Assembly (NCBI GenBank): GCA_036833805.1
Contig: DAITPA010000011.1
Span: forward strand, 1-42,781
Direction of reading: 5' to 3'
Source: PALSA-1196 sp036833805
GTDB taxonomy: Bacteria; Pseudomonadota; Gammaproteobacteria; Steroidobacterales; Steroidobacteraceae
Length of the DNA: 42,781 bases
Numbering within the stretch: position 1 is the first letter of the stretch; the number at the start of each line of letters is the position of its first letter. The notes under the pieces were generated by a model. It had not been told where the DNA came from and ran no database searches. It was given only the letters and a program-made list of their open reading frames with translations. The position numbers were made by a program, and so were the translations under genes. Of this stretch, positions 24,006-33,476 are shown piece by piece.

Positions 24006-25360
24006 TAGGTTCCGACAGCTGTCTTTTCGAGGCAAGCATAATAGAACCCGTCGGTGCCCGCCTCTGCGCCCGGCAATAGTTGTACGCCTACAACGCGCTT
24101 GCGGGCACCGGGCGGCAGATCACCAAGCGGCGGCATGGGGCCCGGGCGCGCGTTACCTTCGGCCGCGAGAAAGCTTGCGACGACCTCGTCGTTTTCGGCC
24201 GGCAGCACGGAGCAGGTGGAATATAGAAGCCGGCCGTTCGGGGCGAGCAGACCGAAGCACGCGCGCAGAATCTGAAGCTGCACCCGTGCCATGTTGGCGA
24301 TGTCCTTGCGTCGGCGCAGAAGCTTGATGTCCGGGTGACGCCGGATCACTCCGGTCGAAGAACAGGGTGCATCGACCAGAATGCGATCAAACGGCCGACC
24401 GTCCCAAAAACCTTCCGGATGGCGGACATCGCCTACAATGACTGTGGCCTTGCGCGATAGCCGATCGAGATTTTCCTGGATCCGTGCGCATCTTGCAGCG
24501 TCGATATCCACCGCAACGAGCTCGGCCAATCCCGCGGTGTGCTCGAGGAGATGGCCGGTCTTACCGCCCGGTGCGGCACAGGCGTCGAGCACGCGCATAC
24601 CCGGACCGGCGTCGAGAAGCATCGCCGCAAGCTGCGCGCCACCATCCTGCACCGACACCACCCCTTCCTTGAATCCGGGCAGTGCGGCTACCGCCACGGC
24701 GCGCTCGAGCTCAACGGCGGTTCCGGCCCAGGCGAGCGCGCGCGCCGTCGTGCCGACCTTTCCGAGCTCGGCAAGATATTGCGGCACGCTCACGCGCGTC
24801 AGATCGACCCTCAAGACAAGCGGCGGATGATGATTGCCCGCCTCGAGAATCATCTCGACATGCTCCGGCCACGCACGGCGGATCTCATCAACGAGCCAAG
24901 CCGGATAAGCGGTGCGTGCGGCGAGATCCGCGTCGCTGCGCGCCAGCAGCACGCCGCGCTCGGTCACGAAGCGCCGCAACACGGCATTCACGAGGCCCGT
25001 TACCGCCTGCCGGCCTAGGATCCGCGCCGCGTCGACTGCCAGATGCACGGTGAGCTCCGGCGCATTCCTCGAGTATTCGATCTGGTGAGCGCTCGCAATG
25101 AGGAGCGCGCGGATCTCGGGCGTCACTTTGTCCGGCCGGTCGATGAGCAGTTCAAGCGCGGGTGCCAGGCGCAGATACCAGCGCAGGCTGCCAAGCGTGA
25201 TCGCGCGGATAGCGGCGCGATCGGCCGATGATTGAAACACTGCCAGCGCTTTTTCCGAAGACTGTCCCGCAGATGCGACAGCGGCAATCGCGCGCGCGGC
25301 TTCTGCGAGCGTCGTAGCACCCGGTGCCGGACCTTCTCGTATGGTTTGGCGCTCGGCCAT
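24005..25360 (-). CDS. rsmB: 16S rRNA (cytosine-967-C5)-methyltransferase
   Basis: This is a protein of 451 residues from ATG 25360 (MAERQTIREG), 14 bases after the fmt stop with GCGGGA upstream. The frame is open further 5', but that part only overlaps fmt. The N-terminal NusB-like RNA-binding domain (ARAIAAVASAGQSSEKAL to NAVLRRFV) is followed by a Rossmann methyltransferase. It carries the SAM loop VLDACAAPGGKTGHLLE, VDAPCSSTGVIRRHPDIK with one catalytic Cys, and YSTCSVLPAEND with the second. It methylates C967 of 16S rRNA using S-adenosylmethionine. It belongs to the def-fmt-rsmB group, conserved widely. Confidence 0.96.
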   Translation of the reverse strand: MAERQTIREGPAPGATTLAEAARAIAAVASAGQSSEKALAVFQSSADRAAIRAITLGSLRWYLRLAPALELLIDRPDKVTPEIRALLIASAHQIEYSRNAPELTVHLAVDAARILGRQAVTGLVNAVLRRFVTERGVLLARSDADLAARTAYPAWLVDEIRRAWPEHVEMILEAGNHHPPLVLRVDLTRVSVPQYLAELGKVGTTARALAWAGTAVELERAVAVAALPGFKEGVVSVQDGGAQLAAMLLDAGPGMRVLDACAAPGGKTGHLLEHTAGLAELVAVDIDAARCARIQENLDRLSRKATVIVGDVRHPEGFWDGRPFDRILVDAPCSSTGVIRRHPDIKLLRRRKDIANMARVQLQILRACFGLLAPNGRLLYSTCSVLPAENDEVVASFLAAEGNARPGPMPPLGDLPPGARKRVVGVQLLPGAEAGTDGFYYACLEKTAVGT

Positions 25361-25374
25361 TCCCGCTACGTCAA

Positions 25375-26346
25375 CTATCCGAGGCGCTCGCCGAGGAGCG
25401 TGCGGCCGCCCGCGAACTCGCGCGCCGTAACCGGCCGGCGGCCGGGCCGCTGCACGAGCGTTATCCCCAGGCGTCCTGCCCCACATTGCACCACGACCGA
25501 CTCATCGCGGACCGCAACGACGGTACCGGGAACGGCCTCGTCCGCGGGCGCTTCGGCTACATCGACGCGCGCCGCGAGAATGCGCAGCTGTTCGTCCGCA
25601 AAGCGGGTTTCGGCGATCGGCCAGGGATTGAAGGCGCGGATCTGCCGATCGATCTCACCGGCACTTCCTTGCCAGTCGATGCGCGCTTCGGATTTACTGA
25701 TCTTGTGCGCGTAGCAGACGCCTTCCTGAGGCTGTGGGGTGGCCTGCAGCGCGCCGCTTGCCAGCCCATCGAGCGCCACGAGCAGCGTGCTCGCACCGAG
25801 CTTGGCGAGCTCATCATGCAAGGTGCCTGAGGTATCCGCCGCGCCAATGGCAAGCGGCCTCTGCAAGAGGATGGGCCCGGTATCAAGACCGGCGGCCATG
25901 CGCATGAGGGTGATGCCGGTGCGTGCATCACCGGCAAGGAGGGCCCGTTGAATGGGCGCGGCACCGCGCCAGCGGGGCAGCAGCGACGCATGGATGTTGA
26001 CGCAGCCAAGACGTGGGGCGTCGAGCATTGCGGGCGGCAGAATGAGGCCGTAGGCAACTACGACGAGCACGTCCGCTCGCCAATCAGCAAGCTGCCTCAG
26101 CGCCGCATTGCCCTTGAGCGTTGCGGGCTCGAGTAGCGGCAGCGCAGCAGCAAGCGCCGCCGTTTTCACCGCGCTTGCAGCAAGCTGCTGGCCGCGCCCG
26201 CGCGGCCGGTCCGGCCGCGTGAACACACCGACGACTGCATGGCGCGACGCGAGCAGAGCCTGCAATGCCGTGCGAGCGAACTCAGGCGTTCCAGCGAACG
26301 CAACGCGCAGTGCGGTCACGAAGGAGGCCGGGGTCGCTCGGCTCAA
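25375..26346 (-). CDS. fmt: Methionyl-tRNA formyltransferase
   Basis: This is a protein of 323 residues. The start is set at TTG 26346, which overlaps the def stop as TTGA, in line with the ATGA/GTGA joints of this operon. GTG 26319 (MTALRVAFAGTPEFA) is an equally sensible start and fits the length of known Fmt N-termini better. The formyl-transfer domain shows FAGTPEFARTALQ, the catalytic stretch NIHASLLPRWRGAAPIQRAL (Asn and His) and GITLMRMAAGLDTGPIL, with its Asp. The C-terminal domain follows (INPWP-like segment IRAFNPWPIAETRF). It formylates Met-tRNA(fMet) with 10-formyl-tetrahydrofolate; def removes the formyl group later. Confidence 0.96.
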   Translation of the reverse strand: MSRATPASFVTALRVAFAGTPEFARTALQALLASRHAVVGVFTRPDRPRGRGQQLAASAVKTAALAAALPLLEPATLKGNAALRQLADWRADVLVVVAYGLILPPAMLDAPRLGCVNIHASLLPRWRGAAPIQRALLAGDARTGITLMRMAAGLDTGPILLQRPLAIGAADTSGTLHDELAKLGASTLLVALDGLASGALQATPQPQEGVCYAHKISKSEARIDWQGSAGEIDRQIRAFNPWPIAETRFADEQLRILAARVDVAEAPADEAVPGTVVAVRDESVVVQCGAGRLGITLVQRPGRRPVTAREFAGGRTLLGERLG

Positions 26347-26882
26347 TAGGCCCGGACGCTGGAAGTCTGGCGGGTGCGCGCGCTCTTCTCTTTGCGCTCC
26401 TTCTCGAGCTTTTTACGAATGCGCTCGCGGCGCATATCCGACAGATAATCGACGAATAGCTTCCCCTCGAGATGGTCGAGCTCGTGCTGCACGCACACGG
26501 CGAGCATCTCCTCGAAGTCCCGCTCAAAAACCTGGCCGGTCCGATCCTGGGCGCGCACGCGCACCCGCGCCGCCCGCTCTACCTCGTCAAAGATGTCGGG
26601 GACGGAGAGGCAGCCTTCCTCAGCGCTGCTCACGCCCTCGCGGCTTAGAATCTGAGGATTGATGAACACCAGTGGCTGATCGCGTTCTGCCGAGACGTCG
26701 GCGACAATGACCCTCTGATGGGCATCGATCTGGGTTGCCGCAAGCCCGATTCCGGGGGCCGCGTACATGGTGTCGAAAAGATCATCGACCAGGCGGTGAA
26801 GCTCGGCGCCAAACACGCTCACCGGCTGCGCTTTGGTACGCAGCCGCGGATCGGGATATTCGAGGATAGTGCGCAAGGCCAT
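26343..26882 (-). CDS. def: Peptide deformylase
   Basis: This is a protein of 179 residues from ATG 26882 (MALRTILEYPDPRLRTKA); the longer open frame upstream has no family sequence. All three deformylase motifs are present: motif 1 GIGLAATQ, motif 2 EEGCLSVP with the metal-binding Cys, and motif 3 QHELDHLEGKLF with the two metal-binding His and the catalytic Glu. It removes the formyl group from new proteins. A lysine-rich C-terminal tail (IRKKLEKERKEK) is usual in proteobacteria. It is divergent from the LysM lipoprotein gene, with 209 bases between the starts. Confidence 0.97.
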   Translation of the reverse strand: MALRTILEYPDPRLRTKAQPVSVFGAELHRLVDDLFDTMYAAPGIGLAATQIDAHQRVIVADVSAERDQPLVFINPQILSREGVSSAEEGCLSVPDIFDEVERAARVRVRAQDRTGQVFERDFEEMLAVCVQHELDHLEGKLFVDYLSDMRRERIRKKLEKERKEKSARTRQTSSVRAY

Positions 26883-27046
26883 GATGCTGACTCGCAATGC
26901 TCGTGTATTCGACTCGAAAATGCTGCTAATGTTCTGAAGCGTTACGAGAAAATCGGCTTGGCGTCGAGGGGTTTTGGCCCGCGGCGGCCGCCGTGATCTA
27001 GTGCACAAAGTGAACATTAAACCGTGTGCGCTCGACCCGACCCGAT

Positions 27047-27052
27047 TATAAC
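27047..27052 (+). promoter_or_regulatory. Possible -10 element of the LysM lipoprotein gene
   Basis: TATAAC lies 40 bases before the ATG, in the 209-base gap between divergent def and lysM. No -35 match better than a TG pair is seen at the right distance. A small GGGG/CCCC hairpin follows just downstream, within the leader. Confidence 0.3.
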
Positions 27053-27091
27053 AGCGGGGTTGCTGCCCCTCCCGGATGTAAGGAGCGGAGG

Positions 27092-28318
27092 ATGTTTCCA
27101 AATCAATTACTTAAGGCTCGCCTGGGTGCGGGTCTGGCCGCAGTGGTCTTAGGCCTTGCTGCGTGCACAATGCACCGTTCGCACGAGGCGTCGGTCGCGG
27201 ACTCCGCTGTGCGACCGCATTCGGCGGGTTCCTCTGAATCCACCGCACCGCCTGACATGACGGCAACCGAGGCGGCGGTCGCCGCAGGCGGTGCCGAAAC
27301 GGCAAGCGCCGCGCAATCGGGCACATCGGCCAACGGTCCGGTCATTAATGCGAGCGCGCCCAAGAGCTACACCGTCAAACGCGGTGACACCCTATGGGGC
27401 ATCGCAACGCTGTTCCTGCGCGATCCGTGGCTGTGGCCCGAGATCTGGTATGTCAATCCACGCATTGAAAATCCGCATCTCATCTACCCCGGCGATGTGC
27501 TCGCGCTCGCCTACGGCGCCGACGGCCGGCCGATGCTGCAAGTCGTTTCCGGCGGTGCGGCGCGGCTCGATCCGCGCCTGCGCAGCTCACCGCTCGACGG
27601 TGCCATCCCGACCATTCCGTATTCGGCCATCGCGGCGTTCCTGTCGCGCCCGACCGTGCTGTCGATCGACCAGGTGCGCAATTCACCGCACGTCCTGATC
27701 TTCCGCGAGGAGCATCAGGCGGGCGGCACGGGGCATGAGTTTTATGTGCGCGACCTGAACGCGGCGCCGAATGCGCGTTTCACCGTGGTGCATGTCGGTG
27801 AACCGCTGCACGACCCGGACACCGGTCGGATGATGGGCTATCAGGGTATCTATACGGCCACCGCCGTGATCACCCGTCCGGGCAATCCCGCCAAGGGTCT
27901 CCTGACGGACGCCGCCCGCGAGACACTGCGCGGGGATCTCGTGTTGGCCGCTGCGAACGATGCGCCCTCCACCCTCACGCTGCGCGCGCCGAAGAACGAA
28001 GTACACGGACGCATCATGTCTGTGATCGATGGCGTAAGGCTTATTGGCCAGTTTGACGTCGTGCTCATCAATCGCGGCACGCAGGATGGCGTCGACGCCG
28101 GTGACGTACTGGCCATAGATCGAATCGGCGATGTGGTGCGCGACAACGGCGTCAGCAACGATCGCGGTGTCGGCTTTGGCGGCGGCGCACACGTGCGCCT
28201 GCCGGATGAGCGCGCCGGCACATTGCTGCTCTTCAAATCGTTCGATCACATGAGCTATGGGCTCGTCGTCGCGGAGTCGAGTCCCGTACGCGTCGCGGAT
28301 ATCGTCCGCAACCCCTAA
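27092..28318 (+). CDS. LysM-domain lipoprotein
   Basis: This is a protein of 408 residues. ATG 27092 follows an excellent ribosome site (AAGGAGCGGAGG). The signal peptide has the lipobox LAAC (Cys25). A low-complexity Ala/Ser/Thr stretch leads to one LysM domain at about residues 89-138 (YTVKRGDTLWGIATLFL, WPEIWYVNPRIENPHLIYPGDVLAL), which binds peptidoglycan. The C-terminal 250 residues are beta-rich, with GTQDGVDAGDVLAI and LLLFKSFDHMSYGLV. Such proteins are encoded upstream of dprA-smg-topA in many gammaproteobacteria; here dprA is absent. The function, probably cell-wall attachment or remodelling support, is not established. Confidence 0.92.
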   Translation: MFPNQLLKARLGAGLAAVVLGLAACTMHRSHEASVADSAVRPHSAGSSESTAPPDMTATEAAVAAGGAETASAAQSGTSANGPVINASAPKSYTVKRGDTLWGIATLFLRDPWLWPEIWYVNPRIENPHLIYPGDVLALAYGADGRPMLQVVSGGAARLDPRLRSSPLDGAIPTIPYSAIAAFLSRPTVLSIDQVRNSPHVLIFREEHQAGGTGHEFYVRDLNAAPNARFTVVHVGEPLHDPDTGRMMGYQGIYTATAVITRPGNPAKGLLTDAARETLRGDLVLAAANDAPSTLTLRAPKNEVHGRIMSVIDGVRLIGQFDVVLINRGTQDGVDAGDVLAIDRIGDVVRDNGVSNDRGVGFGGGAHVRLPDERAGTLLLFKSFDHMSYGLVVAESSPVRVADIVRNP

Positions 28319-28339
28319 AAAGCAGCCTCCGCCAGGCGT

Positions 28340-28357
28340 GCGGCGCAGCCGCGCCGC
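28340..28357 (+). terminator. GC-rich stem-loop after the LysM lipoprotein gene
   Basis: A perfect 7-base stem GCGGCGC/GCGCCGC with an AGCC loop stands 21 bases after the stop codon. There is no T-tract, so intrinsic termination is doubtful. It could mark the end of the LysM transcript. The rest of the gap up to smg (28358-28526) shows no gene. Confidence 0.35.
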
Positions 28358-28526
28358 CGCCCTTGGTACGGGGTGTATTGGACACGGCTTGGGAAATACT
28401 GTTAGATGCGCTTCGCTTTAGGAGCCGCGAGCGATGGCGCATTTATCGCGTCATGTCGTTGATTTTAAAGCTCAAACTGGCGCGTCGCGCCTCAACTTGG
28501 CGGCCCCTGCGGTGCCCATATCATAG

Positions 28527-29015
28527 ATGATGACCGGCAGCGTTCTTGACATCCTGATCTACGTATTCGACCGCTATATGCTCGACGAGGCGCCCGAGGC
28601 GCCCGAGCGAGACGCTTTAGCGCGCGATCTTGCGTGCGTCGGTTTCACGCACGAGAACGTCGAGCGGGCGCTGGATTGGCTCGCCGACCTGGCTTCGGTG
28701 CGCGAGCGAGCGCCCCTCGATCCCGAGATCGACCATGGCGGATCTGCAGTGCGCATCTTCTGCGAAGGGGAGGTGTCGCGCCTGTCGACCGAATGCCGCG
28801 GCTTTCTGCTCACTCTCGAGCGCCTGGGCGTGCTTCAGCCTCTGCAGCGCGAAATCGTGATCGATCGGATGCTGGCACTTGATGCCGACGAGCTCGATAC
28901 CGAGCAGCTGAAGTGGGTTGTGCTCATGGTGCTGTCGAGTCAACCGGGCCAGGATCTCGCCTTCCAGCGACTTGAGGATCTGGTGTCAACCGCACATGCG
29001 AGCGGGCCGCATTGA
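28527..29015 (+). CDS. smg: Smg family protein (DUF494)
   Basis: This is a protein of 162 residues beginning ATGATG, so the start could be 28527 or 28530. Family marks are DILIYVFDRYMLDE at the N-terminus, VRIFCEGEVSRLSTECRGFLLTLERLG in the middle and KWVVLMVLSSQPGQD near the end. Smg is a small, mostly helical protein always found near dprA, topA or def/fmt. Its biochemical role is not clear to me. Its place before topA with 27 bases between suggests one transcript. Confidence 0.93.
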   Translation: MMTGSVLDILIYVFDRYMLDEAPEAPERDALARDLACVGFTHENVERALDWLADLASVRERAPLDPEIDHGGSAVRIFCEGEVSRLSTECRGFLLTLERLGVLQPLQREIVIDRMLALDADELDTEQLKWVVLMVLSSQPGQDLAFQRLEDLVSTAHASGPH

Positions 29016-29042
29016 GGCAGCGCCTCGTTGGGCGCGGTACGC

Positions 29043-31592
29043 ATGACTGAGAATCTCGTCATCGTGGAATCCCCCGCGAAGGCACGCACCATCAAGAAGT
29101 ATCTGGGGAAGGACTTCGAGGTGCTCGCCTCCTACGGCCACGTGCGCGACCTCGTGCCGAAGGAAGGCGCAGTTGACCCCGAGCACGGTTTTTCAATGCA
29201 GTACCAGGCGCTCGAAAAGAGCGCCCGCCACGTCGACGCCATCTCGCGCGCACTGCGCAAGGCCAAAGCCCTCTATCTCGCAACCGATCCTGACCGCGAA
29301 GGCGAAGCGATCGCCTGGCATCTGCAGGAGATCCTGAAGTCGCGCGATGAGCTTACCGGCAAGAAGGTGCATCGCGTGGTGTTCTACGAGATCACGAAGA
29401 ACGCTGTGCGCCAGGCGGTGGCCGAGCCGCGCGAACTGTCGCTCGAGCTCGTCAATGCGCAGCAGGCGCGCCGTGCGCTCGATTATCTCGTCGGCTTCAA
29501 TCTGTCGCCGCTCCTATGGAAAAAAGTGCGTCGCGGCCTCTCGGCCGGACGCGTGCAAAGCCCCGCGCTGCGCATGATCTGCGAGCGCGAAGCCGAGATC
29601 GCCGCCTTCAACGCGCAGGAGTACTGGACGCTTGACGGCGAGGGCGAACATTCGCAGCAACGCTTCCCTGTGAAGCTCATTGAATACCAGGGCACGAAGA
29701 CCGAGCAGTTCAGCTTCGTCAACGAAACGCAGGCGCGTGAGGTCGAGCGCACCCTCAAGGCGGCGGCGGGCGCCGGCGCCGCGACAGCGGGCGCGCTTAC
29801 GGTGCTCTCCATCGACCGCAAACAGCGTCGCCGCTATCCCGCGCCGCCGTTCACGACCTCAACACTGCAGCAGGAAGCCGCGCGCAAGCTCGGCTTCAAC
29901 GCGCGGCGCACCATGCGCCTCGCCCAGCAGCTCTACGAGGGCGTCGACATCGGCGCCGAGGGCAGCGTTGGACTCATCACTTATATGCGTACCGACTCCG
30001 TGTCGCTCGCGGCCGAGGCGGTCAGCGAGCTGCGCCAGGTCGCAGCAAAACTTTATGGACCGGAGAGCGTCGCCGAAGAAATCCGCGTCTACAAGACCAA
30101 GTCAAAAAATGCGCAGGAGGCGCACGAGTCGATCCGCCCGACCTCAGCCTCGATCACGCCCGCGGACATCGAGGGCAAGGTCGATGGCGATCTCTACCGC
30201 TTGTATGCACTCATCTGGAAGCGGGCGGTCGCCTGTCAAATGAGTCATGCGGTGTTTGACACCGTCGCCGTGGATCTGCTCGCCGGAGCCGATGGCGCGA
30301 AGCGCCACGTGCTGCGTGCCAACGGCTCCACCCTCGTCACGCCCGGCTACATTGCGGTCTACCAGGAAGGCACCGACGACTTGAAGACCGACGATGACGA
30401 TCACGTGCTGCCGCCAATGAACGAAGGCGATACGGTGGCATTGACGGCCTTGCGCGCCGAGCAGCATTTCACCGAGCCGCCGCCGCGCTTTTCGGAGGCA
30501 TCGCTCGTGAAGGCGCTCGAGGAGTACGGCATCGGCCGGCCGTCGACCTACGCGACCATCATCTCGACGCTGCAGGATCGCGAATATGTTGAGATGGACA
30601 GCCGCCGCTTCATACCGACCGACATCGGCAAGATCGTCAACCGCTTCCTCACTCAATATTTTCATCGCTACGTCGAGTACAGCTTCACCGCCGAGATGGA
30701 GGATGAGCTCGACGCCGTCTCCCGCGGCGAGGAAGACTGGAAGACTCCGCTGGTGAAGTTCTGGAAGCCGTTCATCGAGCAGGTCAAAAGCACCGACAAA
30801 AACGTCACCCGCGAACAGGTCGCGCAGGCGCGCGAGCTCGGCAGGGATGCGGGCACCGGCAAGCCGATTACCGTGCGCATGGGGCAATACGGCCCGTTCG
30901 TGCAGATCGGCACCAAGGACGATGCGGACAAGCCGCGCTTCGCTGGCCTGCGGCCGGGGCAGAAAATGGATCTCATCACGCTCGCCGAAGCGCTCGAACT
31001 GTTCAAGCTGCCGCGCACGCTTGGGACAACTGCGGACGGCGCCGCAATCCTCAGCAACGTTGGCCGCTTCGGCCCGTATATCAAATACGGCGCCAAATAC
31101 GTGTCGCTGAAAGAAGATGATCCCTACACGGTAAGCTTGGAGCGCGCGCTCGAGCTCATACGTCTGAAGCAGGAAGTTGACGCCAACCGCATCATCGCCG
31201 AGTTCACCGAAGCCGGCGTGCAAGTGCTCAATGGCCGTTACGGCCCGTACGTCACCGACGGTAAGAAGAACGCCAAGGTTCCGAAGGATCGCGCACCCAA
31301 GGCCCTAACCCTCGCGGACTGCGCCAAGCTCCTCGCGGAAGCCCCTGCACGCGGCAGCCGTTTCGGCCGCGGCAAGCGCGCCAGCCAAGCCAAGGTTGTG
31401 CCCGAAACGGCGGCGGCGCTCGCCGCTGCACCGGCCGCGGCCTCGCAAAGCAAGGCGCGCCGCAAGAGCACAGCGCGCGTGGCGGCGGCCGCACGCCCGC
31501 AAGCCGCGCAGGCCCGAGCCCGGGCACCGTCCCTGAAGACAAAGAACCCGACGCGTTTGAAGGCGCCCGGCAAGCGCGCCCGCGTCAAATAA
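29043..31592 (+). CDS. topA: DNA topoisomerase I
   Basis: This is a protein of 849 residues from ATG 29043 (MTENLVIVESPAKARTIKKYLG). The toprim domain has ATDPDREGEAIAWHL. The catalytic Tyr is Tyr314 in LITYMRTDS, and RRYPAPPFTTSTLQQEAARKL and GRPSTYATIISTLQ are further type IA marks. It relaxes negative supercoils. After about residue 600 it lacks the four-Cys zinc ribbons of the E. coli enzyme. In their place are three glycine-aromatic repeats (GQYGPFVQIG, GRFGPYIKYGAKYV, GRYGPYVTDGKKNAKVPK), as in alphaproteobacterial TopA, followed by a basic Ala/Lys/Arg tail of about 90 residues likely to bind DNA. Confidence 0.97.
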   Translation: MTENLVIVESPAKARTIKKYLGKDFEVLASYGHVRDLVPKEGAVDPEHGFSMQYQALEKSARHVDAISRALRKAKALYLATDPDREGEAIAWHLQEILKSRDELTGKKVHRVVFYEITKNAVRQAVAEPRELSLELVNAQQARRALDYLVGFNLSPLLWKKVRRGLSAGRVQSPALRMICEREAEIAAFNAQEYWTLDGEGEHSQQRFPVKLIEYQGTKTEQFSFVNETQAREVERTLKAAAGAGAATAGALTVLSIDRKQRRRYPAPPFTTSTLQQEAARKLGFNARRTMRLAQQLYEGVDIGAEGSVGLITYMRTDSVSLAAEAVSELRQVAAKLYGPESVAEEIRVYKTKSKNAQEAHESIRPTSASITPADIEGKVDGDLYRLYALIWKRAVACQMSHAVFDTVAVDLLAGADGAKRHVLRANGSTLVTPGYIAVYQEGTDDLKTDDDDHVLPPMNEGDTVALTALRAEQHFTEPPPRFSEASLVKALEEYGIGRPSTYATIISTLQDREYVEMDSRRFIPTDIGKIVNRFLTQYFHRYVEYSFTAEMEDELDAVSRGEEDWKTPLVKFWKPFIEQVKSTDKNVTREQVAQARELGRDAGTGKPITVRMGQYGPFVQIGTKDDADKPRFAGLRPGQKMDLITLAEALELFKLPRTLGTTADGAAILSNVGRFGPYIKYGAKYVSLKEDDPYTVSLERALELIRLKQEVDANRIIAEFTEAGVQVLNGRYGPYVTDGKKNAKVPKDRAPKALTLADCAKLLAEAPARGSRFGRGKRASQAKVVPETAAALAAAPAAASQSKARRKSTARVAAAARPQAAQARARAPSLKTKNPTRLKAPGKRARVK

Positions 31593-31633
31593 TCTCATCG
31601 CGCGCGCGGTAGGAGGCGCGAGGAAGCGTTGCG

Positions 31634-32479
31634 GTGCAGTACCGACACAGTTTTCATGCCGGAACCTTTGCGGATGTGCACAAGCACGTGACGTTGCTGG
31701 CGCTCTTGGCCGCGCTAAAGCGCAAGCACACGGCCTTCCTATATTTGGAAACGCATGCGGGGCGCGGCTCGTACGATCTTGCGCATCCGAGCACCGAAAC
31801 GAGCCGCCAAGCGGACGCAAGTCTTGCGCGCCTTTGCGTCGCGGCGCCCCGTACGGCGGAGTTGCAGAGGTATCTTGCGCAGCTTGCGGCGCTGCGCGCG
31901 CGTCTTGGGAACGCGCACGCCTACCCGGGTTCGCCGCTGTTCGCAGCGCAGGAATTGCGCCCGCAGGATCGCGCGGTATTGAACGAGATTGTGCCGAGCG
32001 AGGCGCGCACCCTCGAACGAGAGCTGCGCGGCTATGCGCGCATGCACGTTGAAACGGCAGATGGCTTTGCGCGACTGCGCGCCTATCTGCCGCCGCCGGA
32101 GCGGCGCAGCCTCGTGCTCATTGATCCTCCCTACGAGGAGCGCGAGGATTTTCAGCGCGTCGCGGCGGGCTGCGCGGAAGCGCTGCGTCGTTTTCGCTCC
32201 GGCATCGTCGCCGCGTGGTACCCAATCAAGGATGCACGTACTACCGCCGCGTGGCACAGCGCATTGGCAGCCGTGCTTGATTGCGAGAACCTCGTGTCTG
32301 AGTGGTGGCTGTATCCGCGCGACTCGCGCGTGTCGTTGAATGGCTCGGGACTTTTGATCCTGAATCCGCCGTACCAATTCGCCGCACAAATGCAGTTGTG
32401 GCTCGCCGAGCTGCACGCCGGGTTCAACACGGCGGGTAGCGGGGGAATGAGCGTCCGCACTCTGCCGCCCGCGGCCTAA
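31634..32479 (+). CDS. rlmJ: 23S rRNA (adenine-2030-N6)-methyltransferase
   Basis: This is a protein of 281 residues starting at GTG 31634. The N-terminus MQYRHSFHAGTFADVHKHVTLL is the RlmJ signature. The methyltransferase core shows LETHAGRGSYDL (SAM-binding loop) and LVLIDPPYEEREDF, the D-P-P-Y catalytic motif. Later segments AAWYPIKD and NGSGLLILNPPY complete the family pattern. It methylates A2030 of 23S rRNA. It follows topA by 41 bases and is probably independent in function. Confidence 0.95.
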   Translation: MQYRHSFHAGTFADVHKHVTLLALLAALKRKHTAFLYLETHAGRGSYDLAHPSTETSRQADASLARLCVAAPRTAELQRYLAQLAALRARLGNAHAYPGSPLFAAQELRPQDRAVLNEIVPSEARTLERELRGYARMHVETADGFARLRAYLPPPERRSLVLIDPPYEEREDFQRVAAGCAEALRRFRSGIVAAWYPIKDARTTAAWHSALAAVLDCENLVSEWWLYPRDSRVSLNGSGLLILNPPYQFAAQMQLWLAELHAGFNTAGSGGMSVRTLPPAA

Positions 32480-32648
32480 CGCGACAACGGAAGGCGGTCA
32501 CAGTGTCGGGTTCTGAGGCTGGTCGGAACGCGCCTGAGTCATGTATAAGGTGCGCTCTAACGCCTACCCGATGGCAGCTCATGCGCGCTTATCAGCACTG
32601 CAACTGCGGCTTTCCACCACTCGTGCGCGCATATCCGTGGGGCTTGCG

Positions 32649-33476
32649 ATGAATACGGCACCCGATCAATACGGAGTCATCGGTCACCCGGTCGCGCACA
32701 GTTGGTCGCCGTTCATCCACGGCCTGTTCGCGAAGCAGACCAAACAGACGATGGTGTATAGACGCTTCGACGTGCCGCCTGCAAAGTTCCGCAAACACGT
32801 GATGCACTTCTTCCTGCACGGCGGCCGCGGCTTGAACGTGACCTTACCGCACAAAGTTTCCGCTGCCGAGCTTGCCAACGAGCTCACGCCGCGCGCCGAG
32901 CAGGCACGCGCCGTCAACACGCTCATGATGATGAATGAGAAAGAGATCGTGGGCGACAACACCGACGGCGAGGGCCTGGTGCGCGACCTGCAGAAAAATT
33001 GCGGCGTGCCGGTAACGGCAATGCGGGTGCTGATTCTCGGCGCCGGCGGCGCAGTGCGCGGCGTGCTTGCGCCGCTGCTCGCTTTGAACCCGACGGAAAT
33101 CGTGATTGCGAACCGCACGGCGGCGCGCGCGAGCGCTCTCGCCCGCGACTTCGCGACTTTCGGAACGCTGATTGGCTGTGGCTTCGATTCGGCTCTGCTC
33201 ACTCACTTTGACCTCATCATCAATGCGACCTCGGCGAGCATCGATGGTGACGCTCCGGCTATCGCTTCAACAGTGGTGAATGGGCACACGATCTGCTACG
33301 ACATGGCCTACAGCAAAGAGAAGACCCCATTCGTGCGCTGGGCCGAGAGCCACGGCTGCGCCCGCGCACTGCAGGGCTGGGGAATGCTAGTCGAGCAGGC
33401 AGCCGAATCCTTCACGGTGTGGCGCGGCGTGCGCCCCGACACCAAGCCGGTTCTGCAGGCGCTCATCGCATCGTGA
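32649..33476 (+). CDS. aroE: Shikimate dehydrogenase
   Basis: This is a protein of 275 residues from ATG 32649 (MNTAPDQYGVIGHPVAHSWSP); upstream codons are open but do not match the family. Substrate site: HSWSP, catalytic Lys69 in NVTLPHK and Asp106 in GDNTDGEG. The NADP-binding loop is LILGAGGAVRG with IANRTAARA after it, and the C-terminus has GWGMLVEQAAESF. It reduces 3-dehydroshikimate to shikimate in aromatic amino acid synthesis. Its last 14 bases overlap the 3' end of the convergent glutathione reductase gene. Confidence 0.96.
   Translation: MNTAPDQYGVIGHPVAHSWSPFIHGLFAKQTKQTMVYRRFDVPPAKFRKHVMHFFLHGGRGLNVTLPHKVSAAELANELTPRAEQARAVNTLMMMNEKEIVGDNTDGEGLVRDLQKNCGVPVTAMRVLILGAGGAVRGVLAPLLALNPTEIVIANRTAARASALARDFATFGTLIGCGFDSALLTHFDLIINATSASIDGDAPAIASTVVNGHTICYDMAYSKEKTPFVRWAESHGCARALQGWGMLVEQAAESFTVWRGVRPDTKPVLQALIAS

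Noticed and set aside
28340..28357. dprA remnant or small RNA between lysM and smg
   Set aside because: Only a GC hairpin is visible; no dprA-like peptide in any frame and no promoter for an RNA.
30144..31223. Reverse-strand open frame of 359 codons inside topA
   Set aside because: Shadow of topA; no motifs or ribosome site.
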